Source: Bacillota bacterium
GTDB taxonomy: Bacteria > Bacillota > TC1
Length of the DNA stretch: 42,059 bases
Direction of reading: 5' to 3'
NCBI GenBank assembly: GCA_024635955.1
Contig: JAGXHX010000045.1
Location: 1-42,059, forward strand
The first letter of the stretch is position 1, and every line of letters begins with the position of its first letter. A model generated the notes under the pieces. That model worked only from the letters and a program-made list of their open reading frames with translations, made no database searches and had not been told where the DNA came from. The position numbers and the translations under genes were made by a program. Positions 34,151 through 42,059 of this stretch are shown here, piece after piece.

Positions 34151-35083
34151 TTATTTGTTATCATTAAACCACTCTATGTACTCTTTTAGTCCCTCGACTA
34201 AACTAATAGACGCTTTAAATCCTAACTCATTATTAGCCTTATTTGTATCAGCCTTACAATGCCGAACATCAGCCGGTCTTTGAAGTTCATATCTTTTTTC
34301 TGTGTTTATCCCAGTAAGTTCTTGCATAATATCAGCTAATTTGTTAATTGTAATACTCTCCCCGCTTCCAAGGTTATACACCCCAGTACCAACATCTGCA
34401 GTAGCAGCTAAGTAGTTAGCAATTGCAACATCTTTCACATTAACAAAATCTCTAGTCTGATCTCCATCACCATAAATTGTTACTGGGTTACCAGAAAAAA
34501 TTCGATTTGCAAAAATCGGTATTACGTTGCCATAAAAATCATATCTTTGATTTACTCCATATATGTTGAAATATCTAAGACAAACTCCTGTCATTTCGTA
34601 TATTCCACAATACGCTAGAATCATTTTCTCTGCTGCAAGTTTACTTACACCATAAGGCGAATCAGCATTCTGCGGATGATCTTCAGCTATTGATTGAGTT
34701 TCTAGTTCCCCAAAAATTGCAGCTGAAGATGAATAAACGATCCTCTTTACCCCATGTTTTCTCATACCTTCCAATAGTTGTATCGTGCCCATAACATTTG
34801 TACTTGAATCTAGTATTGGATCATCTAAAGATTTTTGTCTGCCTACACAAGCTGCTAAATGAAACACAACATCAATCCCCTTACAGGCATCATGAGTAAT
34901 TTTCGCATCATTAATATCACTTTCTATAAAATCAACATTTAGTCCATCTAAGTTTTCTTTATAACCAGAAGATAGGTTATCTATAATACGAACTTCCCAA
35001 TCCTTATTAAGTAAATAGCGCACTACATTTGACCCAATAAATCCTGCTCCGCCAGTAACTAAAGCTTTTCTATTATTCATCAT
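34151..35083 (-). CDS. NAD-dependent epimerase/dehydratase, extended SDR
   Basis: This 310-residue Rossmann enzyme has TGGAGFIGSNVVRYLL, FHLAACVGRQKSL, YSSSAAIFGELE, SPYGVSKLAAEK (YxxxK) and LRYFNIYGVNQR. It is closest in layout to UDP-glucose/UDP-GlcNAc 4-epimerases. The exact sugar is not visible. Its ATG overlaps the CapE-like gene as ATGA, which suggests that it works on the same nucleotide-sugar pool. Confidence 0.85.
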   Translation of the reverse strand: MMNNRKALVTGGAGFIGSNVVRYLLNKDWEVRIIDNLSSGYKENLDGLNVDFIESDINDAKITHDACKGIDVVFHLAACVGRQKSLDDPILDSSTNVMGTIQLLEGMRKHGVKRIVYSSSAAIFGELETQSIAEDHPQNADSPYGVSKLAAEKMILAYCGIYEMTGVCLRYFNIYGVNQRYDFYGNVIPIFANRIFSGNPVTIYGDGDQTRDFVNVKDVAIANYLAATADVGTGVYNLGSGESITINKLADIMQELTGINTEKRYELQRPADVRHCKADTNKANNELGFKASISLVEGLKEYIEWFNDNK

Positions 35084-36099
35084 TTATTCCAACCTTTCAA
35101 TTGTTCTCTGACATAATCAAGCTGTAATAATTTTTCTTTAATCTGTTCTATGTTAAGTCTTTCAGTATTATGTGAATTATACTCATCTTCTGATAAGAGC
35201 TTCTGATCACCTTCAACAAAGTACTTATCATAATTAAGATCTCTTTTATCTGCTGGGACACGATAAAAACTGCCCATATCTCTTGCAACAACATGTTCTT
35301 CTTTTGTCAGGAGTGTTTCATATAGCTTTTCTCCATGACGTGTTCCAATAATATTAATCTCGTTTTCAGCATTGAAAAGTTCCTTTATAGCCTGTGCTAA
35401 GTCCCAGATAGTTGATGCAGGTGATTTCTGAACCATAATATCTCCCGCTTCTGAATTGTGAAATGCAAAGACAACAAGTTCTACAGCCTCTTCTAAGCTC
35501 ATCAAGAAACGAGTCATATTAGGGTCTGTTATGGTAAGAGGTTGTCCATTCTTAATCTGTTCAATAAACAATGGAATGACCGAACCTCTTGAAGCCATAA
35601 CATTACCATACCTCGTACCGCAGATAAGAGTTCTTTTAGAGTCTACAATTTTTGCTTTGGCCACAAAAACTTTCTCCATCATAGCCTTTGAAATGCCCAT
35701 AGCATTGATTGGGTATGCAGCTTTATCTGTAGAAAGACAAATAACCTTCTTAACTTCTAATTCAATAGCACCTGTAAGAACATTATCTGTTCCTAGCACA
35801 TTGGTTTTCACTGCTTCTAATGGAAAAAACTCACATGAAGGCACTTGTTTAAGGGCTGCTGCATGAAAAATATAATCTACCCCACGCATTGCATTTTTAA
35901 CACTAGCAAGATCTCTTACATCACCTAAGTAGAATTTCAATTTATCATTTTTATAAAGCTTTCTCATATCATCTTGTTTCTTCTCGTCACGTGAAAAAAT
36001 ACGTATTTCCTTAATATCAGTGTTAAGAAATCTTTTCATAACTGCATTTCCAAAAGATCCTGTTCCACCTGTGATTAATAAAATTTTATCTTTAAACAT
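35080..36099 (-). CDS. UDP-GlcNAc 4,6-dehydratase/5-epimerase, CapE/FnlA type
   Basis: This 339-residue SDR has ITGGTGSFGNAVMKRFL, FSRDEKKQDDMRK, FHAAALKQVPSCEFFP, TDKAAYPINAMGISKAMMEK and RYGNVMASRGSVIP. The catalytic Tyr of YxxxK is replaced by Met (MGISK), the feature that separates CapE/WbjB/FnlA from PseB-type enzymes. It converts UDP-GlcNAc into a 4-keto-6-deoxy-L-HexNAc nucleotide, the first step to UDP-L-FucNAc, L-RhaNAc or L-QuiNAc. Confidence 0.9.
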   Translation of the reverse strand: MFKDKILLITGGTGSFGNAVMKRFLNTDIKEIRIFSRDEKKQDDMRKLYKNDKLKFYLGDVRDLASVKNAMRGVDYIFHAAALKQVPSCEFFPLEAVKTNVLGTDNVLTGAIELEVKKVICLSTDKAAYPINAMGISKAMMEKVFVAKAKIVDSKRTLICGTRYGNVMASRGSVIPLFIEQIKNGQPLTITDPNMTRFLMSLEEAVELVVFAFHNSEAGDIMVQKSPASTIWDLAQAIKELFNAENEINIIGTRHGEKLYETLLTKEEHVVARDMGSFYRVPADKRDLNYDKYFVEGDQKLLSEDEYNSHNTERLNIEQIKEKLLQLDYVREQLKGWNK

Positions 36100-36150
36100 C
36101 TAGCTTACCTCCTATAAATTATATGGTTTTTTATATTTATTTCCTTATTC

Positions 36151-37305
36151 CTAAGTAATCAACAGTTCTTTCATTTCTATTAAAAACTTGTCAGCGAGAG
36201 TTTCAACCGTTGCACGCGTATCAACTTCATTAGAAAGATTAATATTTAAAATGGTGTTAGCTATTGATTTGGGTTCATTACTTTCAACAAAATGAATGTT
36301 ATTTGCGATTGAAGAATTCTTAATGCTTTCAATCTCAGTACTAACAACTACCATCCCATGGGCTAAATATGAAATAATTTTGGAAGGGAATGCAGTTTCC
36401 ATTGATTTCCCTAAGTTCTGAGGGTTGAGAGCAATATCACACTTTAATAAGTAGTCAGAATATTGATTACCAAATAATGTCCCAACAAAAAAGCACACAT
36501 CTTTATTTTTTTCATGATTAATGGTATTTATTTTATCTTTAAGCTTATTTATTAATTGTAGTTCGCCATAACCTAATATGTGTAATGTATAATTACTAGG
36601 TAGAAATTTCAAAATATTTATTGCTTTAAAAGCGCCACCTTTAGTTAAATCTACGGATCCAACATAAACTAAATTGATCACATCATTATCTTTTATCTTA
36701 TTTCCTGCATATGTTTCATAGCTTGCATGGTAATAAATATATCTTTTAACTTTATTTTTTAATACTCTTTTTTTTAGACTTGAAGATGCAAATAAATACA
36801 TATCTGAGCACTCAATTAATTTTTTCTCCATATTCTTAAACTTATTTGCTTCAACCCAAATTTCAGAGTACATCTCTCCTATTTCGAGTATTAAATTTAA
36901 CTTTTTAATTCTCTTTGCTGCTCTGATTGGTATAGAAATCCAAGGTACATGATATGCTATTATTTTTTCATGGCTTTTAACATTGAATATTAAATATATA
37001 AACAGCCAGACTAATGAAAACATTACTTTTATATTTCTTGTAACTTTATTTGATGTTTTCCAAGATGGGCAGAAAATAACACTAATGTCTTCATCAACAT
37101 TCACTCTCTTTTGACCTTCATACTTTATATTTGAGTCATCTCTCATCCAGGATGGAGAAATTATTTCCACTTTGTAACCTAGCTTTTTAACTGTTGCTGC
37201 AACTTAATTCATTTTATTAATAGCACCTAAAGTAGCTACTCTTTTTGATTTACTGTTATTAACATCATAAAACCCTATATATTTTATCACTTGCTTTTTA
37301 TCCAT
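36151..37305 (-). pseudogene. glycosyltransferase (GT4-like) with in-frame TAA near N-terminus
   Basis: From ATG at 37305 the frame reads KYIGFYDVNNSKSKRVATLG and meets TAA at 37206-37204 (codon 34), then continues VAATVKKLGYKVEIISPSW to 36151. The protein around the stop is continuous glycosyltransferase sequence; the stop sits where an aromatic or polar residue would do (NKMN-x-VAATV). The remaining 351 residues have a GT-B form, with VYVGSVDLTKGGAFKAINIL and a C-terminal AFPSKIISYLAHGMVVVSTE nucleotide-binding region. A GTG at 37170 could restart translation, but without the first Rossmann strand. Confidence 0.8.
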
Positions 37306-37323
37306 CGCAGATACCCTACTTCC

Positions 37324-38361
37324 TTATATAAAAAATTTGAATCCAGTAAACTGACTGCTCCAAAAGATATAACCGATAAGTGCAGCAAGAACAGCGAAAT
37401 ATAGTATTATTTTTAGTTTTTTATCTTTTTCAGCAAAAATTGCATTTGGAATTAACAAAATACTAAAAATAGAAAAGTAAATGCTTATTCTAAAGAACTC
37501 GGCAATAACAGATGAAAAAGCTTGAAATATAAGTCCTATAAACATTAGATTAAAAATTATCTTGTTATCATCATTGTTTTTGGTTAAATCTTTTTTGTAA
37601 ATCAAACAAAAGCTAAGTATAACTAGTTGAATTATAAAGCCAGTATATGATAAAGAATATCCCCCTCCGGAATATGCAGATAAATTCTCTGTCCACCCAA
37701 TAACTCCAACAAGATTATGTATGGCGTTCCCCCAAAATAACGAAATTGCAAAAGCTAATATAGCACCAACAATGTACTTTAATCCTACATTCAATTTTAC
37801 TATTGGATAAGCAATCAGGAATATTAATGCTGATGAATGAAATGCAGATGCTATAATAACCGTTATTATAAAAGGTAATAATTTTCTGTGTTTGAGATAA
37901 TCATATGACAAAAGAACTATAGAAAGTGCCAGTCCTTGTCTTAATCCAGTTAATGTAAAATAAAAATAACCTAATGATATTAATGCAATGAAACTAATGT
38001 AAGGTTCATCTGAATATCTTTTAATCATTTTAGAGATAGAAAATATGAAAGCACTGGATAATATAGCTAACCAACCTTGTGCATTTATTCCTATCATACT
38101 AATGATTTTTGCCAATAAGTAAAATGCAGGGTCCTTTCCACTAAAATTTATAAAATTGTTCCAGAATACAGAGAAATTAATATATTGCAATGTATCGAAT
38201 CTGTTAACATACCTTAAAGTGTCTGGGCCAAAGTAAGGACTGCGAAATGCTGCTATAACAAATAAACCAATGCTGGCAAATAAAATAAAAGTATTTCTTT
38301 TTTTTTGTGTTACTAATCTAAGTATTACTAAAATAGCTATATATCCTGTTATTATTAACAC
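37324..38361 (-). CDS. EpsG-family polysaccharide polymerase (Wzy-like)
   Basis: This 345-residue protein has about ten membrane helices and the EpsG signature AAFRSPYFGPDTLRYVNRF near residue 38, plus TGLRQGLALSIVLLSY and FHSSALIFLIAYPIV (His). EpsG proteins polymerise capsule or biofilm repeat units outside the membrane. It lies between glycosyltransferase genes and should work with the Wzx flippase. Confidence 0.9.
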   Translation of the reverse strand: MLIITGYIAILVILRLVTQKKRNTFILFASIGLFVIAAFRSPYFGPDTLRYVNRFDTLQYINFSVFWNNFINFSGKDPAFYLLAKIISMIGINAQGWLAILSSAFIFSISKMIKRYSDEPYISFIALISLGYFYFTLTGLRQGLALSIVLLSYDYLKHRKLLPFIITVIIASAFHSSALIFLIAYPIVKLNVGLKYIVGAILAFAISLFWGNAIHNLVGVIGWTENLSAYSGGGYSLSYTGFIIQLVILSFCLIYKKDLTKNNDDNKIIFNLMFIGLIFQAFSSVIAEFFRISIYFSIFSILLIPNAIFAEKDKKLKIILYFAVLAALIGYIFWSSQFTGFKFFI

Positions 38362-38364
38362 TAT

Positions 38365-39579
38365 TTATTCTCCTTTTATATCAATTATACTATGGTATAA
38401 ACCTAAGTAATCTTTAATTCTTTCGTTCTTACCGAAATTATCTGTAGCAAATCTGATGCAATTTCCACTATAATACATCTTGCTATCTTTTTTTATTTTC
38501 TTTATTTTTTCAGTAATCTCATTTAGTGATTTTCCACCTACAATATACCCACAACTTTCACCTATAAGTTCGGGATTTGCGGTCGAATTATTTGTTATAA
38601 CAGGCGTTCCACAAGCTAGGGCTTCAGCTGTAACTTTACCAAATGACTCTTCTAAAGATAAATTAAGAAGCACATCTGCCATAGAATAGATGGTCACTAA
38701 TTCATCAATATCGTGAGTTTCATTAATGTGTATGATATTATTCGATAATTCAATATCCTTTTCTATATTACCAACAATTACAATGACTTCATCATTATTT
38801 ATTTTCTTCGCTAATTCCATGAATCCACTAAGACCTTTGGCATCAGACCATCCACTAGCCACTCCTAAAATTATAAATTTGCCATCTATACCAAGTTCTC
38901 TTTTTTTACTTTCATATACCACTGGTCTGAATTGTGCTAAGTCTATCCAATTATAAATTCTGGTAATGACTCTAGAAGAAGACAGTATAGATTTTCTAGC
39001 TTCATTAGTTATCCAATCTGACACACCTACAACTGCTAACCTAGGGATTCTACTAAACCATTCTTTTTTATCTTGTAGCATCTTCGAAGTACGGTCAAAA
39101 AACCAGCTTTTATTATCTTTTTTTAATCTTGGACAAACACCACATTTGTCCTGCCACTTGCCACATTTGTCAACTGAGTAGTGAGTGCATTTACCAGTAT
39201 AAAACCAACAGTCGTGGAGTGTTAAAACTGTTGGAATATCGTTAATTGCGAGATAATCTAGAAGCATTTCCAAATTAATATAGTTGCTATGGAGATTTCC
39301 GAGATGGACAACATCCGGTCTGATTTGATCCATATATTCTAGTAATTTATATGTGCCATATTTAGAGTAATAAGCCTGTTTTCCGAAAATTCTAGATAAA
39401 AGTGCATGTGCTTTTTTTTCTATGGTAGTACCTATCTGAAATCCTCTATAGTAAGGTGGTCCATCAGAATAAGCGATATAACTTTTATGTCCATTGCCGT
39501 TCAAATACTCAGCTATCTCAGTAGTTGCTCTCCCAGTACTTCTGATACCATTTACTGCATTTATCTGTAAAACCTTCAT
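38365..39579 (-). CDS. family 4 glycosyltransferase
   Basis: This 404-residue GT-B enzyme opens with KVLQINAVNGIRSTGRATTE. Cysteine-rich HDCWFYTGKCTHYSVDKC ... CGVCPRLKK and SWFFDRTSKML (residues about 120-170) are typical of a capsule GT4 subgroup. The donor site is FGKVTAEALACGTPVITNN (E-x7-E region) near residue 312. It adds a sugar to the repeat unit. Confidence 0.88.
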   Translation of the reverse strand: MKVLQINAVNGIRSTGRATTEIAEYLNGNGHKSYIAYSDGPPYYRGFQIGTTIEKKAHALLSRIFGKQAYYSKYGTYKLLEYMDQIRPDVVHLGNLHSNYINLEMLLDYLAINDIPTVLTLHDCWFYTGKCTHYSVDKCGKWQDKCGVCPRLKKDNKSWFFDRTSKMLQDKKEWFSRIPRLAVVGVSDWITNEARKSILSSSRVITRIYNWIDLAQFRPVVYESKKRELGIDGKFIILGVASGWSDAKGLSGFMELAKKINNDEVIVIVGNIEKDIELSNNIIHINETHDIDELVTIYSMADVLLNLSLEESFGKVTAEALACGTPVITNNSTANPELIGESCGYIVGGKSLNEITEKIKKIKKDSKMYYSGNCIRFATDNFGKNERIKDYLGLYHSIIDIKGE

Positions 39580-39580
39580 A

Positions 39581-40891
39581 TTAATCTTCCTCTACTAGTT
39601 TCATCAAGTCTGACAATAAGTTACTCTGTATTTCATCAATCTGATGGTTTCTCTTACCGCATTCCCATGATTTTTTCGCATATGTTCTTATTAACTCAGG
39701 ATTAACTCTTATGCTTTGAAGCAATCGAACCACTTCACTTTCAGTAGTTGCAACCAATGCTGCATCATTCTCACTCAAATAATTAATACTTGCCGCTTTT
39801 TCCCAACCAATAGCCATTAAAGCTCTACCACTATTCAAACAATCTACAATCTTTGTTGAGAAAGATAACTTTGTTTTTTGCTTTTCTACATCATCAAAAG
39901 ATTCTAAATGGAGAACAATATCATTATTCATTAGAGTGTATTTTACTTGATCTGACGGGATTTTACCCATAAAAATCGAAGCACCTTCAATTATCATTTT
40001 ATCTTTCATTTCTTGTGTTAATCCGTACTGCGAATAAATTATGAGTTCGAATTTTGTTTTTTCTTTGTTGATTTTACTAATTTCTTTTGCCAATAATGAC
40101 AATGTTTTCCATCTTCCATATAAAATAGATCCGATATAAACTATTTTTATTGGTTTGCCTGCTTTTGGCAATGAATAATCTGGTTGAACAGAAAAATCAG
40201 CGCCTTTATATAGTAATTTCATTTCTTTACCTATCTTTTTTTGATACTCTTCTTGTTGCAGACGTGATATACAATAATTAATATCTGCTTTTAATGCACT
40301 AGACTCAATTACTTTTGCACGTATTTTTTGGTTAACTTTTTCTAAAAAGCTTATGCCGTTCTTATAAATTGACAAATAGTCATCTGCATGAAAAAGGACT
40401 ACTTTTGCATTAGTTTTCTTTTGGATATACCAAAGAATTCTATGAGTGTAGCTGGTATGAAAACTAGGTGAAAAAATGATATCAGGTTTAAATTGATCTA
40501 AAAAATTGTCTAAATTATGATTTTTCCAACATCCTGACCTCCACAGTAAGTCCTGCCCCCAAATTGCCAATACGGAAGAATTTTTTCTAAAAAAGTTATA
40601 TATTTTAGCTTCTTCAATTTCATCTTTTAAGGAACTTTCTGAATTAACATCGGTTCGAATCTCCCAAGTGAATGCTTTTCCTGCATTGTTGTTAAAATTA
40701 AATAATGATTTTAACATATCTTTATCGGAGATAGAATAATAGTTTTCACAAACACGATTATTGGGCATAGCAGATCTTACATACAAATTAGCTATATTTT
40801 CAATGGTATATTTTTGGAAAAAATTAGACATAGTATTTCCAATGCTATTTGAATCATCCCATGCACTTCGAGTTATTATAAGTATTTTCAT
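39581..40891 (-). CDS. putative glycosyltransferase, GT-B fold
   Basis: This 436-residue cytoplasmic protein begins ILIITRSAWDDSNSIGNTMS. It has a GT-B interdomain region KIVYIGSILYGRWKTLSLLA (near residue 250) and a C-terminal LSFSTKIVDCLNSGRALMAIG donor region. It overlaps the acyltransferase gene by 4 bases. The family is less clear than for its neighbours and the sugar is unknown. Confidence 0.75.
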   Translation of the reverse strand: MKILIITRSAWDDSNSIGNTMSNFFQKYTIENIANLYVRSAMPNNRVCENYYSISDKDMLKSLFNFNNNAGKAFTWEIRTDVNSESSLKDEIEEAKIYNFFRKNSSVLAIWGQDLLWRSGCWKNHNLDNFLDQFKPDIIFSPSFHTSYTHRILWYIQKKTNAKVVLFHADDYLSIYKNGISFLEKVNQKIRAKVIESSALKADINYCISRLQQEEYQKKIGKEMKLLYKGADFSVQPDYSLPKAGKPIKIVYIGSILYGRWKTLSLLAKEISKINKEKTKFELIIYSQYGLTQEMKDKMIIEGASIFMGKIPSDQVKYTLMNNDIVLHLESFDDVEKQKTKLSFSTKIVDCLNSGRALMAIGWEKAASINYLSENDAALVATTESEVVRLLQSIRVNPELIRTYAKKSWECGKRNHQIDEIQSNLLSDLMKLVEED

Positions 40892-41475
40892 CGTCTTAAT
40901 CTATCCTTAATAATTTTAGCTGGTACGCCGCCCACTATTTTGTTTTTTTCAATGTTTGATGTTACAACAGCCCCTGCAGCAACAATACTACCTTCTAAAA
41001 TATTAACCCCCGCTAAGATTGTGGCTTTAGCCCCTATCCAAACATTATCAGCTATAACAGTTCTTTTTTCTTCGATTTCTTGATCCTTTATCGACTCAGA
41101 AATATTTTTATACCCATGTGTTGTCGACATTATTGTTGTTCCGTGAGCTATAGAAACATCACTTCCAATAATTATTTCACCAGTTGAGTCTATATAGCAC
41201 ATTGGGTGAATACTTACATTATCTCCAATAGTTATCCTATCAGGTTTCAATAAATATACCCCTGGATGGATAGATACATTATCTCCACATTCCAATGCAA
41301 TTGATTTTAGCAAGGCATATCTCAAGGCAATTCCTTTAACACCTTTTGTCATTCTATGAAATTCAAAAAGTTTTATTCGAATAGTTAAGGGGAACACACC
41401 GTAAAATTCAGATAAAAGAATAACATATTTTTTATACTTATCAAATTTATATCGCCCTCTAACATTTCTGTTCAT
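40888..41475 (-). CDS. hexapeptide-repeat acyltransferase (LbH)
   Basis: This 195-residue protein has a left-handed beta-helix with imperfect hexapeptides: CGDNVSIHPGVYLLKPDRIT, IGDNVSIHPMCYID, SDVSIAHGTTIM, followed by the catalytic STTHGY and IADNVWIGAKATILAGVNI, closing with IVGGVPAKIIKD. It transfers an acetyl or similar group to a sugar. ATG at 41475, with AGGGAGAA upstream, is chosen. A longer frame to 41616 overlaps the epimerase gene and reads as low-complexity. Confidence 0.9.
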   Translation of the reverse strand: MNRNVRGRYKFDKYKKYVILLSEFYGVFPLTIRIKLFEFHRMTKGVKGIALRYALLKSIALECGDNVSIHPGVYLLKPDRITIGDNVSIHPMCYIDSTGEIIIGSDVSIAHGTTIMSTTHGYKNISESIKDQEIEEKRTVIADNVWIGAKATILAGVNILEGSIVAAGAVVTSNIEKNKIVGGVPAKIIKDRLRR

Positions 41476-41476
41476 A

Positions 41477-42058
41477 TTATAAATTCTCCCTATACCACTC
41501 AATCGCAGCCTTAATTCCTTCTTCAAAGTTCCAACTAGGTTCATATGAAAGCATCTCTTTAGCTTTACTAATATCAGCATTACTATGTTTAATATCTCCA
41601 GCTCTATCAGGTCCAAAAATAGGTTCTATATCTTTCCCTAGCGCCTTACAAAGTCCATGATAAATATCAATTAAACATTCTCTTCCACCATATGCAATAT
41701 TAAATGCATCACCTGCAAATTCAGATGATGCTTTACATGCTTTTAAATTTGCCTCAATAACATTTTCTATATATGTAAAATCTCTACTCTGCATTCCATC
41801 ACCATTTATAGTTGGTCGTTCATCATTAAAAAGTTGCTTTAGAAATTTAGGAATAACCGCAGCATAATCTCCTTCTGGATTTTGTCTTCTGCCAAATACG
41901 TTAAAATATCTTAACCCATAAGTATCTAATCCATATAACTTTGAATATAATTTGGCATATTCTTCATCAACAATCTCAAGTTCTTTCCGTTTTTCTTCGC
42001 AAAGTTTACCAACAGTATTTTCTACAATGTATTTGGTAATGTATTTTGGTGTGTAGAA
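41477..42058 (-). CDS. NAD-dependent sugar-nucleotide epimerase, C-terminal part
   Basis: From about 41971 down to the stop, the frame is the C-terminal half of an extended SDR: DEEYAKLYSKLYGLDTYGLR, YFNVFGRRQNPEGDYAAVIP, GDGMQSRDFTYIENV, YEPSWNFEEGI and WYRENL. It is like UDP-GlcNAc/UDP-glucuronate C4 epimerases (Gne, WbpP type). The NAD-binding half and YxxxK are missing: upstream of 41971 the in-frame sequence does not belong to the family (see the next entry). Only the part 41477-41971 is supported as epimerase. Confidence 0.8.
   Translation of the reverse strand, partial: FYTPKYITKYIVENTVGKLCEEKRKELEIVDEEYAKLYSKLYGLDTYGLRYFNVFGRRQNPEGDYAAVIPKFLKQLFNDERPTINGDGMQSRDFTYIENVIEANLKACKASSEFAGDAFNIAYGGRECLIDIYHGLCKALGKDIEPIFGPDRAGDIKHSNADISKAKEMLSYEPSWNFEEGIKAAIEWYRENL
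41972..42058 (-). other. type IIG/Eco57I-like methyltransferase fragment joined in frame
   Basis: The 29 codons at the window edge read FYTPKYITKYIVENTVGKLC then EEKRKELEI. The YTPxYIxxYIVENTxGKL pattern is that of N6-adenine methyltransferases of the type IIG/PglX class, not of an epimerase. The epimerase frame continues straight from it at VDEEYAK, a segment that both families could share. It therefore looks like a join at a short identical stretch. Confidence 0.45.
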
Positions 42059-42059
42059 A

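Noticed and set aside
35531-35866. 111-residue plus-strand ORF opposite the CapE-like gene
   Set aside because: Antisense to a fully conserved dehydratase; nothing supports expression.
40888-41616. Longer 242-residue form of the hexapeptide acyltransferase
   Set aside because: The extra 47 residues overlap the epimerase gene out of frame and read as low-complexity; ATG at 41475 has a ribosome site.

Overview
The window is AT-rich, densely coded DNA from a low-GC Bacillota, most likely an anaerobe of the Clostridia/Tissierellia type. The grounds are strong GGAGG-type ribosome sites, TGA/TAA stops with many ATGA overlaps, and a typical clostridial gene set (DegV, DUF1858/DUF438, split TrkA, YtrA-type GntR, EpsG-type capsule polymerase). 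This is inference; no rRNA or tRNA is present to place it.

Layout. 1-2.7 kb (minus): an operon of DegV, flavodoxin, uracil-DNA glycosylase, a DUF6483-like protein and a broken-off alpha/beta hydrolase. 2.8-4.1 kb (plus): CcdA and a TlpA/ResA thioredoxin, a pair for thiol-disulfide exchange outside the membrane. 4.2-7.2 kb (minus): zinc-type ABC importer ZnuA-ZnuC-ZnuB with a Fur/Zur regulator last and a 15-bp inverted repeat over the promoter; znuB carries a one-base frameshift. 7.2-9.8 kb: Mrp/NBP35 ATPase (minus), then DUF1858 and hemerythrin/PAS DUF438 (plus). 9.8-13.8 kb: tocopherol-cyclase-like protein, TrkH and two TrkA subunits (minus), and a small membrane protein (plus). 13.8-17.7 kb (minus): YtrA-like GntR repressor, ABC-2 exporter and a fused MacB-like ABC protein, with an 11-bp palindromic operator. 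17.7-19.9 kb (minus): zinc-ribbon miniprotein, YbgC-type thioesterase and class II photolyase. 19.9-21.5 kb (plus): thioferritin-like protein and a Fic protein whose inhibitory glutamate is replaced by valine. 21.5-25.6 kb (minus): two paralogous small membrane proteins, pirin, a P1B metal ATPase, a stand-alone HMA metallochaperone, and an ArsR/CadC repressor interrupted by an in-frame TGA behind tandem TTGAA/TTCAA operators. 25.7-29.3 kb (plus): pstS-pstC-pstA-pstB with a PhoP-type box and a UUCG attenuator after pstS. 29.4-42 kb (minus): a capsule/exopolysaccharide cluster with Wzx flippase, EpsG-like polymerase, four glycosyltransferases (one with a nonsense codon), a hexapeptide acyltransferase, and CapE/RmlD-like/2-epimerase enzymes that suggest an N-acetyl-6-deoxy-L-hexosamine sugar.

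Most notable are three reading-frame lesions in otherwise intact genes (znuB, arsR, a glycosyltransferase), the Fic glutamate-to-valine change, and both window ends. At the right edge an apparent type IIG methyltransferase fragment runs in frame into a sugar-nucleotide epimerase, and at the left edge a hydrolase loses family similarity. The edge joins look like assembly chimeras or recombination points. I found no CRISPR array, insertion sequence, tRNA or rRNA, and no clearly new multi-gene system. The best novelty candidates are the Fic locus, the thioferritin, the tocopherol-cyclase-like gene coupled to trkH, and the unknown small membrane protein pair.
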